DNA of 64,000 nt from Hyphomicrobiales bacterium (GTDB lineage: Bacteria > Pseudomonadota > Alphaproteobacteria > Rhizobiales > Rhizobiaceae). Below the pieces are notes generated by a model. The model was not told where the DNA came from. It saw only the letters and a program-made list of their open reading frames with translations, and searched no databases. Below, in pieces: positions 17,905 through 26,312 of the stretch (position 1 is the first letter of the stretch; each line of letters starts with the position of its first letter). The stretch is taken from the NCBI GenBank assembly GCA_900471525.1, contig UCEZ01000039.1, forward strand, positions 1 through 64,000, written 5' to 3'. The translations under genes were made by a program, and so were the position numbers.

Positions 17905-18869
17905 CCGGGACACTCGATCTCGCCGCCCAGCGGCCAACACCATCGGCGCAAAAGCGAATAAACTTCCCCTCCGCGGGAGCCGCAGTACGCTTAATAGCGG
18001 TCGCTGCCCTCTTGGCGCTTGCTCTATCGACGCCGGGCTTCCTCTCACGCGTAAGCCTGATCGCGCTCGCCAACGCAATTTCTCTCGTCGGCTGCGTCGC
18101 GTTGGCCATGACGTTCCTGACCATTGGTGGAAACGTCATGTCGTTCAGCATTGCGGCGACCACGTCAGTGGCGGGTATGGTCTTCATGGCGACGCTTGGT
18201 TATGGATTACCACTGGCAATCGGCTCCTCGCTGTTGGCGGGGATGATTATAAGTGGCGCACAGGGAGTGGTGATCGGCACGCTTCGCGCCAATCCCCTTA
18301 TCGTGTCGCTGGCGGCTTATGCGCTTCTTATCGGCGGGACCCAGCTGATCGCCGGGCCGAAGATTGAACCCGCAAACCTTGACTTCCAGATATTCAAAGG
18401 CCGCCTTTACGGCGTGCCCGTATCGTTCGTCATCTTTGCGGGGCTTGCCGTTCTGGGACAACTCGTGCTGACGTTCACCAGAGTGGGACACGAATTGCTG
18501 CTTGTGGGAAGCAATAGCAAAGCAGCCGAGGCGGCAGGCATACATGTCGCAAGGATCACTCTCTTCGCCTACGTCATGGCCGGCGCCTTCGCTGCTGTCG
18601 GGGGTATTCTTGTCGCGTCTCGATTTGGAGCCGCCGACATGCAGACGGCCCGCGGCTTCGAGTATACGGCCATTGCTGCCGTGTTGATCGGCGGTTCGTC
18701 GATAGCTGGAGGAAGGGGCTCGCTGATTCAGACGTTCGTCGGCATGGCCACAATCGCCGTCATCAACGCGCTAACGCTCTTGCAGGGGTTCAGCATGGAG
18801 GTCCAAAAGTTGACCATTGGCCTAGCCGTGCTTGCCGTCATCATTATCCAGGGTTTCGGGAGGAAATAG
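17901..18869 (+). CDS. Sugar ABC transporter permease (RbsC type), first
   Basis: A 322-residue membrane protein of the BPD_transp_2 family with eight or more hydrophobic segments. The family motif region reads AAVLIGGSSIAGGRGS near the C-terminus. It starts inside the end of the ATPase gene (four-base overlap) and is followed four bases later by a second permease. Two non-identical permeases suggest a heterodimeric channel. Confidence 0.88.
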   Translation: MTGTLDLAAQRPTPSAQKRINFPSAGAAVRLIAVAALLALALSTPGFLSRVSLIALANAISLVGCVALAMTFLTIGGNVMSFSIAATTSVAGMVFMATLGYGLPLAIGSSLLAGMIISGAQGVVIGTLRANPLIVSLAAYALLIGGTQLIAGPKIEPANLDFQIFKGRLYGVPVSFVIFAGLAVLGQLVLTFTRVGHELLLVGSNSKAAEAAGIHVARITLFAYVMAGAFAAVGGILVASRFGAADMQTARGFEYTAIAAVLIGGSSIAGGRGSLIQTFVGMATIAVINALTLLQGFSMEVQKLTIGLAVLAVIIIQGFGRK

Positions 18870-18873
18870 GGTC

Positions 18874-19821
18874 ATGGGTTTGATTGGTGAAGAGAAAAAA
18901 CCACTGGCAATCTTTGGCGTGGTAGCAATCAGCCTTGCGGCTGCGCTCGTGATGCAAGGCAATACGTCGGTCGAACTGATCCTGTTCAGCATTCTTCAGT
19001 ATTTCGCGACGATCGGCCCCGTGGCACTTGGTCTCGGGCTGACAATGATAGCGAGGGAATTCGACATCTCTGTCGGCAGCACGATGAGTGTTGCGGGTTG
19101 TATCGCCGTCGTTGCAAGTACCTCGGACCCCTACCTCGGTGCGGCTTGCGGCATTGGTGTCGGGTTGCTCATTGGGCTCAGTCAAGGCGTCCTGGTTACC
19201 GGGCTTGGGTTGAGCTCAATTTCGGTTTCTCTTGGATTCTTGATCACGCTCGCCGGCTTCGCTTATGTCGTGACCGGAAATATGACAATACCGCTCGACC
19301 ATGCTGACGTGACGTCAGCCATCAACGCGCCGGTGCTGGGCATCTTCTCGTTCAGAAGCATTTTCGCCATCGCCTGTTTCGCGATCGCGAGCTTCATTTT
19401 TCTCAAGACGAGAGCTGGAGTTGAACTTATAGCGACCGGAAGCGACCCGACCGCTGCCGCAACGGCGGGCGTGAGGACTACGCGTATCGTTGTCATCGTT
19501 TTCATGATCTCCGGCGGTCTTTCCGCCGCTGCCGGTGTGTTTCTCACCTACGGCCTTTCTGTCGCCTCGCCTTCGGGCCTGACGGATATTCTTGTGCCCG
19601 CGATCTCGGCAGCCATCATTGGAGGCGTTTCACTGACAGGTGGAAGAGGAACTCCAATCGGTATCGCTTTGGGCGCATTGACGCTATGTCTCCTCAACGC
19701 TGGACTAAACGCGCTCGGCGTATCTCCAGTCGCTCAGCAGGTCGTCCTCGCCTTTGTTCTTTTCACGGTTGCGGTTGCGGCGGCTCCACAGTTGTACCGC
19801 ATCATCCCCCAGCGTTCCTGA
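18874..19821 (+). CDS. Sugar ABC transporter permease (RbsC type), second
   Basis: A 315-residue BPD_transp_2 permease, MGLIGEEKKPLAIFGVVAIS at the N-terminus and the conserved IIGGVSLTGGRGTPIG near the C-terminus. GGGAGGAAA upstream of 18874 supports this start; a longer frame from 18832 would overlap the first permease. It ends the ABC operon, 78 bp before the second GntR gene. Confidence 0.88.
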   Translation: MGLIGEEKKPLAIFGVVAISLAAALVMQGNTSVELILFSILQYFATIGPVALGLGLTMIAREFDISVGSTMSVAGCIAVVASTSDPYLGAACGIGVGLLIGLSQGVLVTGLGLSSISVSLGFLITLAGFAYVVTGNMTIPLDHADVTSAINAPVLGIFSFRSIFAIACFAIASFIFLKTRAGVELIATGSDPTAAATAGVRTTRIVVIVFMISGGLSAAAGVFLTYGLSVASPSGLTDILVPAISAAIIGGVSLTGGRGTPIGIALGALTLCLLNAGLNALGVSPVAQQVVLAFVLFTVAVAAAPQLYRIIPQRS

Positions 19822-19861
19822 GCGAGGTAGAAAACTACGGAGAAAACCTATATCTGCATCT

Positions 19862-19873
19862 GAAATAGATTTC
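19862..19873. promoter_or_regulatory. Palindrome before the second GntR gene
   Basis: GAAAT-AG-ATTTC is a near-perfect palindrome 26 bp before the GntR start at 19900. It is related to the AT-rich palindromes before the hydroxylase and the first GntR gene. Confidence 0.4.
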
Positions 19874-19899
19874 GAGAATCAGACGCAGGAGACGACAAC

Positions 19900-20574
19900 A
19901 TGGCCACTCAAGCTGCGACCACACAGGCGGACGGTGTCTATGAGCGTTTAAGGAGTGATATCCTGAGCTGCCGCCTCAGGCCGGGCGCCAAGATTCGCAT
20001 TAACGACGTCGCACGCGACTTCGGGGTTAGCCTTGGCGCCGTTCGAGAGGCCCTCGCCCGCCTTGCAGCCGAGGATATGGCTGTCGCAACCGCTCAAAAG
20101 GGATTTAGCGTTCCCGAAGTTTCGGTTGAAGATCTTCTCGATCTCACCGCCACCCGTGTGCAGATTGAAGGACTCTGCATTAAGGGCTCGATCGCTAATG
20201 GCGATATAGAGTGGGAAACAGAGCTTGTAGCATCCTTTCACAGATTGCAGCGGATACCCGAAATTGAAGGCGGCAGCGAACCGATGCTGAACGACCGTTG
20301 GGCCGCCGCGCATCAGCAGTTTCATCAGGCAATAGTCGCGGCATGTAACAGCCCTTCGCTTCTGAAGATAAGAGCGGTACTTTTCGCGCAGACGGAACGT
20401 TACCGGCGCCTTTCTGTTCCATTGAGAACCACTGACCGTGATGTGGTGGCTGAGCACAAGGCCATATTTGAGGCTGTCCTATCCCGGGATACCAAATTGG
20501 CTGTGACGTTAATGGAAAAGCATCTTCGGACGACGACAGAAATCCTTGTTGAATCGTTTTCGGAGCGAGCGTGA
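19900..20574 (+). CDS. GntR-family regulator (FadR/FCD subgroup), second paralogue
   Basis: A 224-residue paralogue of the regulator at 14561-15295, with the same layout: winged helix (VYERLRSDILSCRLRPGAKI, SLGAVREALARLAAED) and FCD domain (residues about 85-220). It follows the ABC permeases in the same direction. Two similar GntR proteins bracket the transporter operon, suggesting that the cluster responds to two related ligands or has a duplicated control loop. Confidence 0.88.
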   Translation: MATQAATTQADGVYERLRSDILSCRLRPGAKIRINDVARDFGVSLGAVREALARLAAEDMAVATAQKGFSVPEVSVEDLLDLTATRVQIEGLCIKGSIANGDIEWETELVASFHRLQRIPEIEGGSEPMLNDRWAAAHQQFHQAIVAACNSPSLLKIRAVLFAQTERYRRLSVPLRTTDRDVVAEHKAIFEAVLSRDTKLAVTLMEKHLRTTTEILVESFSERA

Positions 20575-20609
20575 AGCCTTGGCTGTTGGGAGGCTCAGGT
20601 GTGCTGTGG

Positions 20610-21380
20610 TCAACCTTCCCTGCCCTGCCGCCGGGCGATAAACTCTCTTGAAAGCCAATCGATGAAGACACGGACGCGGGGCGAAAGTTGGCGACTGCGC
20701 GGATACAGAAGCGATACCGGCGTCGATGACGGCCGATTGTTCGACAGGATTTCGACCAACGACCCGTTTTTCAAATCATCTTCCAGCGCATAAAGTGGTG
20801 CCTGCATGATGCCGAGCCCGAGCCGCGCCGCGCCGCCTGCGTATCGGCACCGTTGACGGAAACCACCGCCGGCATCGAAACAGTGCGGATACCGCCTGCT
20901 ACCGTGAACTCCAGCGGCAACAGACCGCCGATGGCCGTCGACCAGAAGCCGATCATCTGGTGTCCGCTCAGATCGTCAATACTCTGCGGCAGGCCAAAGC
21001 GGGCGATGTATTCCGGAGAGACGCAGGTCACTTCCTCCAGAAGGGCGACGCGCCGCGCAATCATGTCGCTATCCTGCAGATCGCCGACGCGCAGCACGCA
21101 GTCGATCCCCTCGCGGATTAGATCGACCAGCCTGTCGCCTTCGCTCATATACATCTGGATATCCGGATATTCCTGCAGGAAAGCCGGCAATCCGGGCAGA
21201 ACGAAATGCCTGGCCAGCTTGCCGTGCACATCGACGCGCAACAGCCCCTTTGGCTTGGCGCCGGCAAACGCACCTTCGGCATCCTGCCACAGCGAGCGAG
21301 CGCGTCGAAGGCACGAAGAGCGTTGAGCGGCGGCAAAGGATGCTTCAGGTTCAAAAGAGGGTTCTCCGCAGGGCGGTGGC
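20610..21380 (-). pseudogene. LysR-family regulator, broken by deletion and frameshift
   Basis: The minus strand carries pieces of one LysR protein in different frames. An N-terminal piece reads PLPPLNALRAFDALARCG, the start of the helix-turn-helix. It jumps directly into AEGAFAGAKPKGLLRVDVHG and an otherwise good effector domain (LPAFLQEYPDIQMYM, DCVLRVGDLQDSDMIARRVA). The C-terminus PLYALEDDLKNGSLVEILSN ending in LSREFIARRQGREG lies in another frame from 20807 to 20610. Roughly 60-70 residues of the DNA-binding region are missing, so no regulator can be made. Confidence 0.7.
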
Positions 21381-21884
21381 GTGTTTTGCCGTATTCCTTG
21401 CCCGGAAGCGGCGGAAAGGAAGCCAAAATTTGAACCGCCGGACGCCTGTGACATGCGCCCTGCTTCAGTCAGTCGGATATTCGTTGGCGGAAAGAGGTGA
21501 TGGTGGCCCCGGCCGGTGAATATTTTCAGAAGCTCGCCGGTCACATCGCGACGCTGGAACCGATCATCAGCGAAAAGACCCGGCTACGGAAACGCCGCCG
21601 GGTCAGGTAGCGCAGTCTCAGAGGATGTAACCACGCGGAAGTCATCCGATCGAAGGGCGGCGGAACCGCAATGCGAGTGCGACTTCCAAAGCATGGCCCG
21701 CTTGGAGAACAGTGCCATCGTCGATACCGGTATCACCGTTGCGCAGACGACGACTTTTGCGAATTGCCGGACAGAACGAGACGACCGGGTCAATGCCCGG
21801 ATCGCGGCATATGGGGCACTCCGATCGCCACCGCGGTTACCCGATGTCCATACATGCCACTGAGAATTCCTCCAGTGGGCAATC
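21381..21884. other. Gene-poor debris between the LysR pseudogene and the kinase operon
   Basis: No open frame with recognisable homology or a convincing ribosome site lies here. On the minus strand around 21470 a short piece HHLFPPTNIRLTEAG resembles the end of another LysR helix-turn-helix, so further regulator debris is possible. The stretch appears to be a decayed junction. Confidence 0.4.
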
Positions 21885-21904
21885 ATGATCGGATATCCGA
21901 TCAT
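21885..21904. promoter_or_regulatory. Perfect 20-bp palindrome with no gene attached
   Basis: The half ATGATCGGAT is followed by its exact reverse complement. A looser repeat of TTTGGATAC follows. It lies downstream of the kinase operon end (21991) and next to decayed sequence, so it may be a regulator operator left behind by a lost gene. Confidence 0.4.
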
Positions 21905-21990
21905 TTGGATACCTCGCGTCCTCACCGCGATAGATAAAGCGTGGATCGGCCGCCGGGCAATAGCAGAGCATTGCAGCGAAATGTTTGGGA

Positions 21991-22890
21991 CTATTGATCT
22001 AAAAAAATGGCGCATAGCTCCGACATTGTTGGGAACGCCGTTCGTGTCCCGGGCCGCGAGACCGTGATGGCGGCGGCCCGCGTTGCGTGTTCGAGGGCAA
22101 GGCGGTCGGGGCTTTGCCCTCGCAGTGCCGCCGAGGCCAGTGCAACGGCCATGAAGGTGTCGCCGGCCCCCGTGGTATCGATGACATCGCATGCGAGCGC
22201 CGGCACATCGACCGCCTCATTTCCTGTCACTAGGAGAGCGCCTTCACCGCCTGATGTCAAAACGACCTGCTTGAGACCCTTGCCCAAAAGCTGTTCGGCG
22301 GCCTGAATTCCCGAAGTGCCTGTCAGCGCCTTGGCCTCGCCTCGATTGAGAAAGGCGATGTCGATCAGCGCCCAGAGACCGGCAAAGTACGGCCGCAGCG
22401 GCGACGGGTTGAACGCGGTGACCATCCCGATTCCCTTTGCATGGTCAAGGATATCGCGGGTCGCCTGATCCGAGAGGTTCCCCTGCAATACCACCAGATC
22501 CCCGGGCAATGCCCGCAACAGATGGGGTTTTACATCGTTGAGACGCAAGCTCTGCGCCGACTCCGTTGTGGTCACGTTGGCGTTTTCGCCATCCGGTAGC
22601 CGGAGTATCAGCGAAGCGTCGCTTGACCTGCCGGGCATTTCGATGAGCTCGCTGACCAGCGGCTCCCCTCGAAGATGCTGCCGGATGCTAGTCGCCCGCG
22701 CATCGTTGCCGACAGGCGCAACCAGCATGGTTGGCAGACCGCATCGGCTCATCACCACCGCCTGGTTCGCGCCCTTGCCGCCCAGATCGTGAGCGCCGAT
22801 ACGCCCGAGAATCGACGCTCCGGATGACGGCATTTCTTCGACCAGGATCGTCTCATCGATTGTGACATTGCCGATTACATAGGCGTGCAT
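21991..22890 (-). CDS. PfkB-family carbohydrate/nucleoside kinase (ribokinase-like)
   Basis: A 299-residue kinase. The N-terminal PfkB region GRIGAHDLGGKGANQAVVMS and the C-terminal anion-hole and catalytic base signature DTTGAGDTFMAVALASA are intact. It phosphorylates a hydroxymethyl group of a sugar, nucleoside or pyrimidine alcohol with ATP. It is the last gene of the long minus-strand operon with the TenA protein, BtpA protein and phosphotriesterase homologue, 18 bp after TenA, so it should act on a product of that pathway. It is distinct from the PfkB domain fused to a LacI head at 30461. Confidence 0.88.
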   Translation of the reverse strand: MHAYVIGNVTIDETILVEEMPSSGASILGRIGAHDLGGKGANQAVVMSRCGLPTMLVAPVGNDARATSIRQHLRGEPLVSELIEMPGRSSDASLILRLPDGENANVTTTESAQSLRLNDVKPHLLRALPGDLVVLQGNLSDQATRDILDHAKGIGMVTAFNPSPLRPYFAGLWALIDIAFLNRGEAKALTGTSGIQAAEQLLGKGLKQVVLTSGGEGALLVTGNEAVDVPALACDVIDTTGAGDTFMAVALASAALRGQSPDRLALEHATRAAAITVSRPGTRTAFPTMSELCAIFLDQ

Positions 22891-22908
22891 GCTGTTGTTT
22901 CCGGCGGA

Positions 22909-23553
22909 CTAAAAATACGGGGCATCGTGAAAATCGATCTCGAGTTGCATGGCCCGGCCGAAGATCCCGCTTAGCCGCGCGCATTCCTCTTCGCTGAGGC
23001 TTGCTCCGGCGGCGTCGAGTTGCTGTTTAAGCCACAATGCCTGATCCGAAAAGCCTTGATGCACATGCAATTCCACCCACTCTTTCAAGAGAGGATCGCT
23101 GATGGGAGATTGGGCAGCATCCTTCGACCATGTCCAATACATCCATTCAGCGGCAAACATCGCCGTCACGGTGTCCAGAAACCCGCCTTCCCTTGCAATG
23201 TCCAGCATGCCCGTCCGAAAGGCCTCAACGGCCGGAATGGTCACATCGAACGCTGCGGGATCGATGTTCCTGTCGGCAAAGGTTCTCTCGAAATAGGCGA
23301 TCTGCTCGTTTGCCAGCGCGTCCAGAACAGCGATCAGCCATCGTTTCTGTTCGATGGTGCGCGCGGTCGCCACGGCATAGGCAAAGATCGAAATAGCCGT
23401 ATCGACAAACGCGCCCTCGTAGACGAGATAGCGCTCGAACACTTGTTTCGTCAGTGTGTCGTTTTTGACGTCTGTTACGAAACGATGATCGAGCATCGCA
23501 TGAAAGACGGTGTCGTTTTCATGCAGAATGCGATCGGAGAGCGTCTCACCCAT
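22909..23553 (-). CDS. TenA/thiaminase-II family protein without the usual active-site cysteine
   Basis: A 214-residue all-helical protein of the TENA/THI-4 family, start MGETLSDRILHE at 23553 with a GAG-rich ribosome site. Family features include YLVYEGAFVDTAISIFAYAV and FSDQALWLKQQLD. The segment that holds the active-site Cys in B. subtilis TenA reads MFAAEWMYW here, with no Cys and a Glu nearby, as in the TenA_E-type group. These proteins cut or transfer aminopyrimidine-like compounds. Its neighbours are BtpA (7 bp upstream) and the PfkB kinase, not thiamine genes, so the true substrate is open. Confidence 0.82.
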   Translation of the reverse strand: MGETLSDRILHENDTVFHAMLDHRFVTDVKNDTLTKQVFERYLVYEGAFVDTAISIFAYAVATARTIEQKRWLIAVLDALANEQIAYFERTFADRNIDPAAFDVTIPAVEAFRTGMLDIAREGGFLDTVTAMFAAEWMYWTWSKDAAQSPISDPLLKEWVELHVHQGFSDQALWLKQQLDAAGASLSEEECARLSGIFGRAMQLEIDFHDAPYF

Positions 23554-23560
23554 CACGATC

Positions 23561-24403
23561 TCAGCCCTCCAGACCAGGTTCGGCCACGGCACGAAATGCC
23601 CGGACACGCTCGATGTCGACTGCATTCCACCACACACCGCCTTCTTTCAGCGAGGAGGCGACAATGACGCCGTTGGTGCGCTTGAGGATTTCGACGATGT
23701 TGTCCTTGTTGACGCCGGACCCGACGAGCAGCGGCAGGTGGGTTGCCGAACCGATCTCCTCGATCTCCTCGATGGTTGCCGCATTGCCCGTCCGCTGGCC
23801 TGTGGCGATCACCCCGTCCGCATCGAAAAAGGCGAGATCGCGGGTCAGTTCCGTGATCGACCGATCGGCGACGATGGCATGGCTGCCGTGCTTGACGTGG
23901 CTGTCGGCGAAGACCTTGATATGTTCTGCCCGCAGCATCGAGCGGTAGCGCATCGCTTCCGCCGCCCGGCCTTCCATGAAGCCTTCATTGGCCACATAGG
24001 CATTGGCCCATTGATTGACCCGGATGAATTTCGCGCCACCCGCCATGGCGATCGCAAACGCAGGGATCGGCGCGTTCGCAAGCACGTTGATTCCCAGCGG
24101 AATGCCGATCGCACGCGCGATGCGGTCGGTGACCACGGACATGAAACCGGTCGTTTCCGGGCCGATATCGTCCGGTTTCGAAAACGGCACATCGCCGTGA
24201 TTTTCGATGATGAGCCCGTGCAAACCGCCTTCGATACAGGCCTCGGCATCCCGCATGCAGGCATCGTAGATCACGTTCATATCGGCGCCCCGGTAGCGCG
24301 GCGAGCCGGGAAAGGCCGGGCAATGGATCATGCCGATCAGCACCTTTTCGGTGCCGAAGATGTCCTTCACGGCATGGGAATCGCGATCCGAAATGTCCTG
24401 CAT
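23561..24403 (-). CDS. BtpA/SgcQ-family protein
   Basis: A 280-residue TIM-barrel-like protein of the BtpA family. Recognisable stretches are VLIGMIHCPAFPGSPRYRG, GLIIENHGDVPF and LLVGSGVNKDNI. The family includes BtpA of cyanobacteria (photosystem I stability) and SgcQ of the E. coli sgc sugar operon; the biochemical role is not established. The start at 24403 (MQDISDRDSH) follows GAAGGAAGAG; the longer frame up to 24544 overlaps the PF07090 gene and is not used. It belongs to the minus-strand sugar-like operon. Confidence 0.82.
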   Translation of the reverse strand: MQDISDRDSHAVKDIFGTEKVLIGMIHCPAFPGSPRYRGADMNVIYDACMRDAEACIEGGLHGLIIENHGDVPFSKPDDIGPETTGFMSVVTDRIARAIGIPLGINVLANAPIPAFAIAMAGGAKFIRVNQWANAYVANEGFMEGRAAEAMRYRSMLRAEHIKVFADSHVKHGSHAIVADRSITELTRDLAFFDADGVIATGQRTGNAATIEEIEEIGSATHLPLLVGSGVNKDNIVEILKRTNGVIVASSLKEGGVWWNAVDIERVRAFRAVAEPGLEG

Positions 24404-24438
24404 GTCTCTTCCTTCAAAAGTTTCTTGTCGTTGCACCG

Positions 24439-25200
24439 TCAGTTTTTCGTCAGCCAGCCGAGGATATTCTTCCAGAGCTTGCCGTACCCCTCCCATTCGC
24501 AGAAGGCCGGGGAGAGCCAGTGCGGGCCGATATCGGATGTCCATGCGGCCGTGCGGCCCTGCCCGGACGTTCCAAGCACGAGAAGCGGATGCCCGCCCTG
24601 ATCCTGCGGCAGCCGGGCAATCACCTCGGCACCATCGCGAACCTCGACTTCGTTAACGCCGAGAAGGAGCGGCCACTTGCCCGACAACCCCGCCATCACA
24701 GGATGCTGCGGCTTGAGAACATCGGCAGTCGTGCCTTCCGGGATTTCGATGCGATCGTCATAGGGAAGGCAGGTAACAGGTAGAACGTCTTCCACCGGTG
24801 TGCGGCGCCAGCGTGCCTTGCCGTCGATGCCCTGAAACGAGAAGTAGCCGCCAACCATCAGCAGCGCGCCACCCTTTTCGACCCAGGCCTTGATCAGCTT
24901 CAGCCGGTTGGGAACAGTGCGCGAATGCAGCCAAACGTCCGGCGGCAGCAGCAGGGAATTTGCGCCGATATCCGACAGGATGACGACGTCATAGATGTCG
25001 AGACCGGCCATCTCGTAAGGGAATTTCTCGACCGCCTCATGGGCCGGCATGTAGGTCAGCTCGAACTCGCTGCCGGCAAGCACCTTGACCAGAGGTTCGG
25101 CGCCCAGATGAAAGGTCACGCTGCCGAACTGGTCGAAGCCTTTGTAATGTGTGGCGGAGCTGACCCAGCTTTCGCCGACGAGAAGAACTTTCTTTGTCAT
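24439..25200 (-). CDS. PF07090-type glutamine-amidotransferase-like protein, first paralogue
   Basis: A 253-residue protein resembling the putative cytoplasmic glutamine amidotransferase family (PF07090). It begins MTKKVLLVGESWVSSATHYK and contains VILSDIGANSLLLPPDVW and GKARWRRTPVEDVLPVTCLP. Its close paralogue lies at 31696-32475 in the opposite operon, with most of the N-terminal 100 residues shared. The family has a Rossmann-like class I amidotransferase fold but no characterised activity that I know of. It sits between the phosphotriesterase homologue and BtpA. Confidence 0.8.
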   Translation of the reverse strand: MTKKVLLVGESWVSSATHYKGFDQFGSVTFHLGAEPLVKVLAGSEFELTYMPAHEAVEKFPYEMAGLDIYDVVILSDIGANSLLLPPDVWLHSRTVPNRLKLIKAWVEKGGALLMVGGYFSFQGIDGKARWRRTPVEDVLPVTCLPYDDRIEIPEGTTADVLKPQHPVMAGLSGKWPLLLGVNEVEVRDGAEVIARLPQDQGGHPLLVLGTSGQGRTAAWTSDIGPHWLSPAFCEWEGYGKLWKNILGWLTKN

Positions 25201-25240
25201 CGTCTTACCGTTGTTTTGAGTTCCAAGAAATGCGCCGTCG

Positions 25241-26308
25241 TCAGACCACGGCCTGAAAGACGGTGCGCGGATTGGTTCGCATCATCTGATCGAGCGCGAT
25301 GTCATCGAGCCCATGCCGTTTCAGGCGGGGAAGAAAATGCTGAAGCACATAGGCATAGCCGTTGCCGCCGTAACGGGTCAGCATCATCTTCAGGAAGACG
25401 TCGTGCGACAGCAAAATCCGGTCGAGATGACCGGCATCGACAAGCCGGACGATAGCCCGGGCGGCCTCTTCGTCGCTCGGGCACTGGACCTGCTGGTCGG
25501 CATAGAAGAAATCCATGCCGATCATGTCATATTCGAGAAACGCACCGCGTGCCGCCAGCTCTCCCTGATAGGCAACGTCGTCATGGGAGGGGTTCATGTG
25601 GCAGAGAACGGTGTGCCGGAGATCGCCGCCCTCCTCCGCCACGATGTCGAGAACCTTGTGCCCCAGTCTGAACCAGCCCGGCAAATGAACCATGAGCGGC
25701 AGCCCGATACGGACATGCGCCTGCGCCGCACCCCGCAAAGACTTTTCTTCCTCGGCGGTAAAATCCGATGAAACACCGATTTCGCCGATGAGACCGATCT
25801 TCGCATCCGACCCGTCGACGCCTTCGAGCGCTTCGCGGACGATTTCGTTGGCGATATCGACGACACTCATGTCGGCGACTTCGGCCGGGTGGGACGAGCC
25901 GAGATAATAGCCCGCACCCATCACGATATTGAGGCCCGAAGCCTTTGAAATCCGCTGCATGGCCCGCGGGTTCCGGCCGATCCCCTTGCAGGTCGGTTCG
26001 ACCACCGTCTGCCCGCCGGCTGCCGCGAAGGCCTTCAGCTCGGTGATCGCCAGGGGCTCGTCGTCCAGCGTGATGTTGTGCTTGTTGACGAACGGGTCCT
26101 GGCGCAGTTCGCCCAGAACTTCGATGCAGACGAAGCTTTCCGCGAGATATTGCCGCTCCGGCGTCTTCGGCGCATGCCACCAGCATCGGCAATCGTTGAG
26201 GATATGCTCGTGCATCAGCGTGACTCCGAGATTTTCCGCCGCAATCACACCATTGACGGTCATCACCTTATCGGAACGGATATGGCCTTCGGAGAGTTCG
26301 CTGTTCAT
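25241..26308 (-). CDS. Phosphotriesterase-family (PTE/PHP) amidohydrolase
   Basis: A 355-residue TIM-barrel metal hydrolase of the phosphotriesterase family. The first metal-binding motif is in VTLMHEHILND; a C-terminal Asp metal ligand is expected in ILLSHDVFLKMML. Family members are lactonases, phosphotriesterases or related hydrolases. The start at 26308 has a GAGGTGAGCC ribosome site four bases after the permease stop, so it is part of the same operon. A lactonase role would suit a sugar-acid pathway, but this is inference. Confidence 0.83.
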   Translation of the reverse strand: MNSELSEGHIRSDKVMTVNGVIAAENLGVTLMHEHILNDCRCWWHAPKTPERQYLAESFVCIEVLGELRQDPFVNKHNITLDDEPLAITELKAFAAAGGQTVVEPTCKGIGRNPRAMQRISKASGLNIVMGAGYYLGSSHPAEVADMSVVDIANEIVREALEGVDGSDAKIGLIGEIGVSSDFTAEEEKSLRGAAQAHVRIGLPLMVHLPGWFRLGHKVLDIVAEEGGDLRHTVLCHMNPSHDDVAYQGELAARGAFLEYDMIGMDFFYADQQVQCPSDEEAARAIVRLVDAGHLDRILLSHDVFLKMMLTRYGGNGYAYVLQHFLPRLKRHGLDDIALDQMMRTNPRTVFQAVV

Positions 26309-26312
26309 CGGC

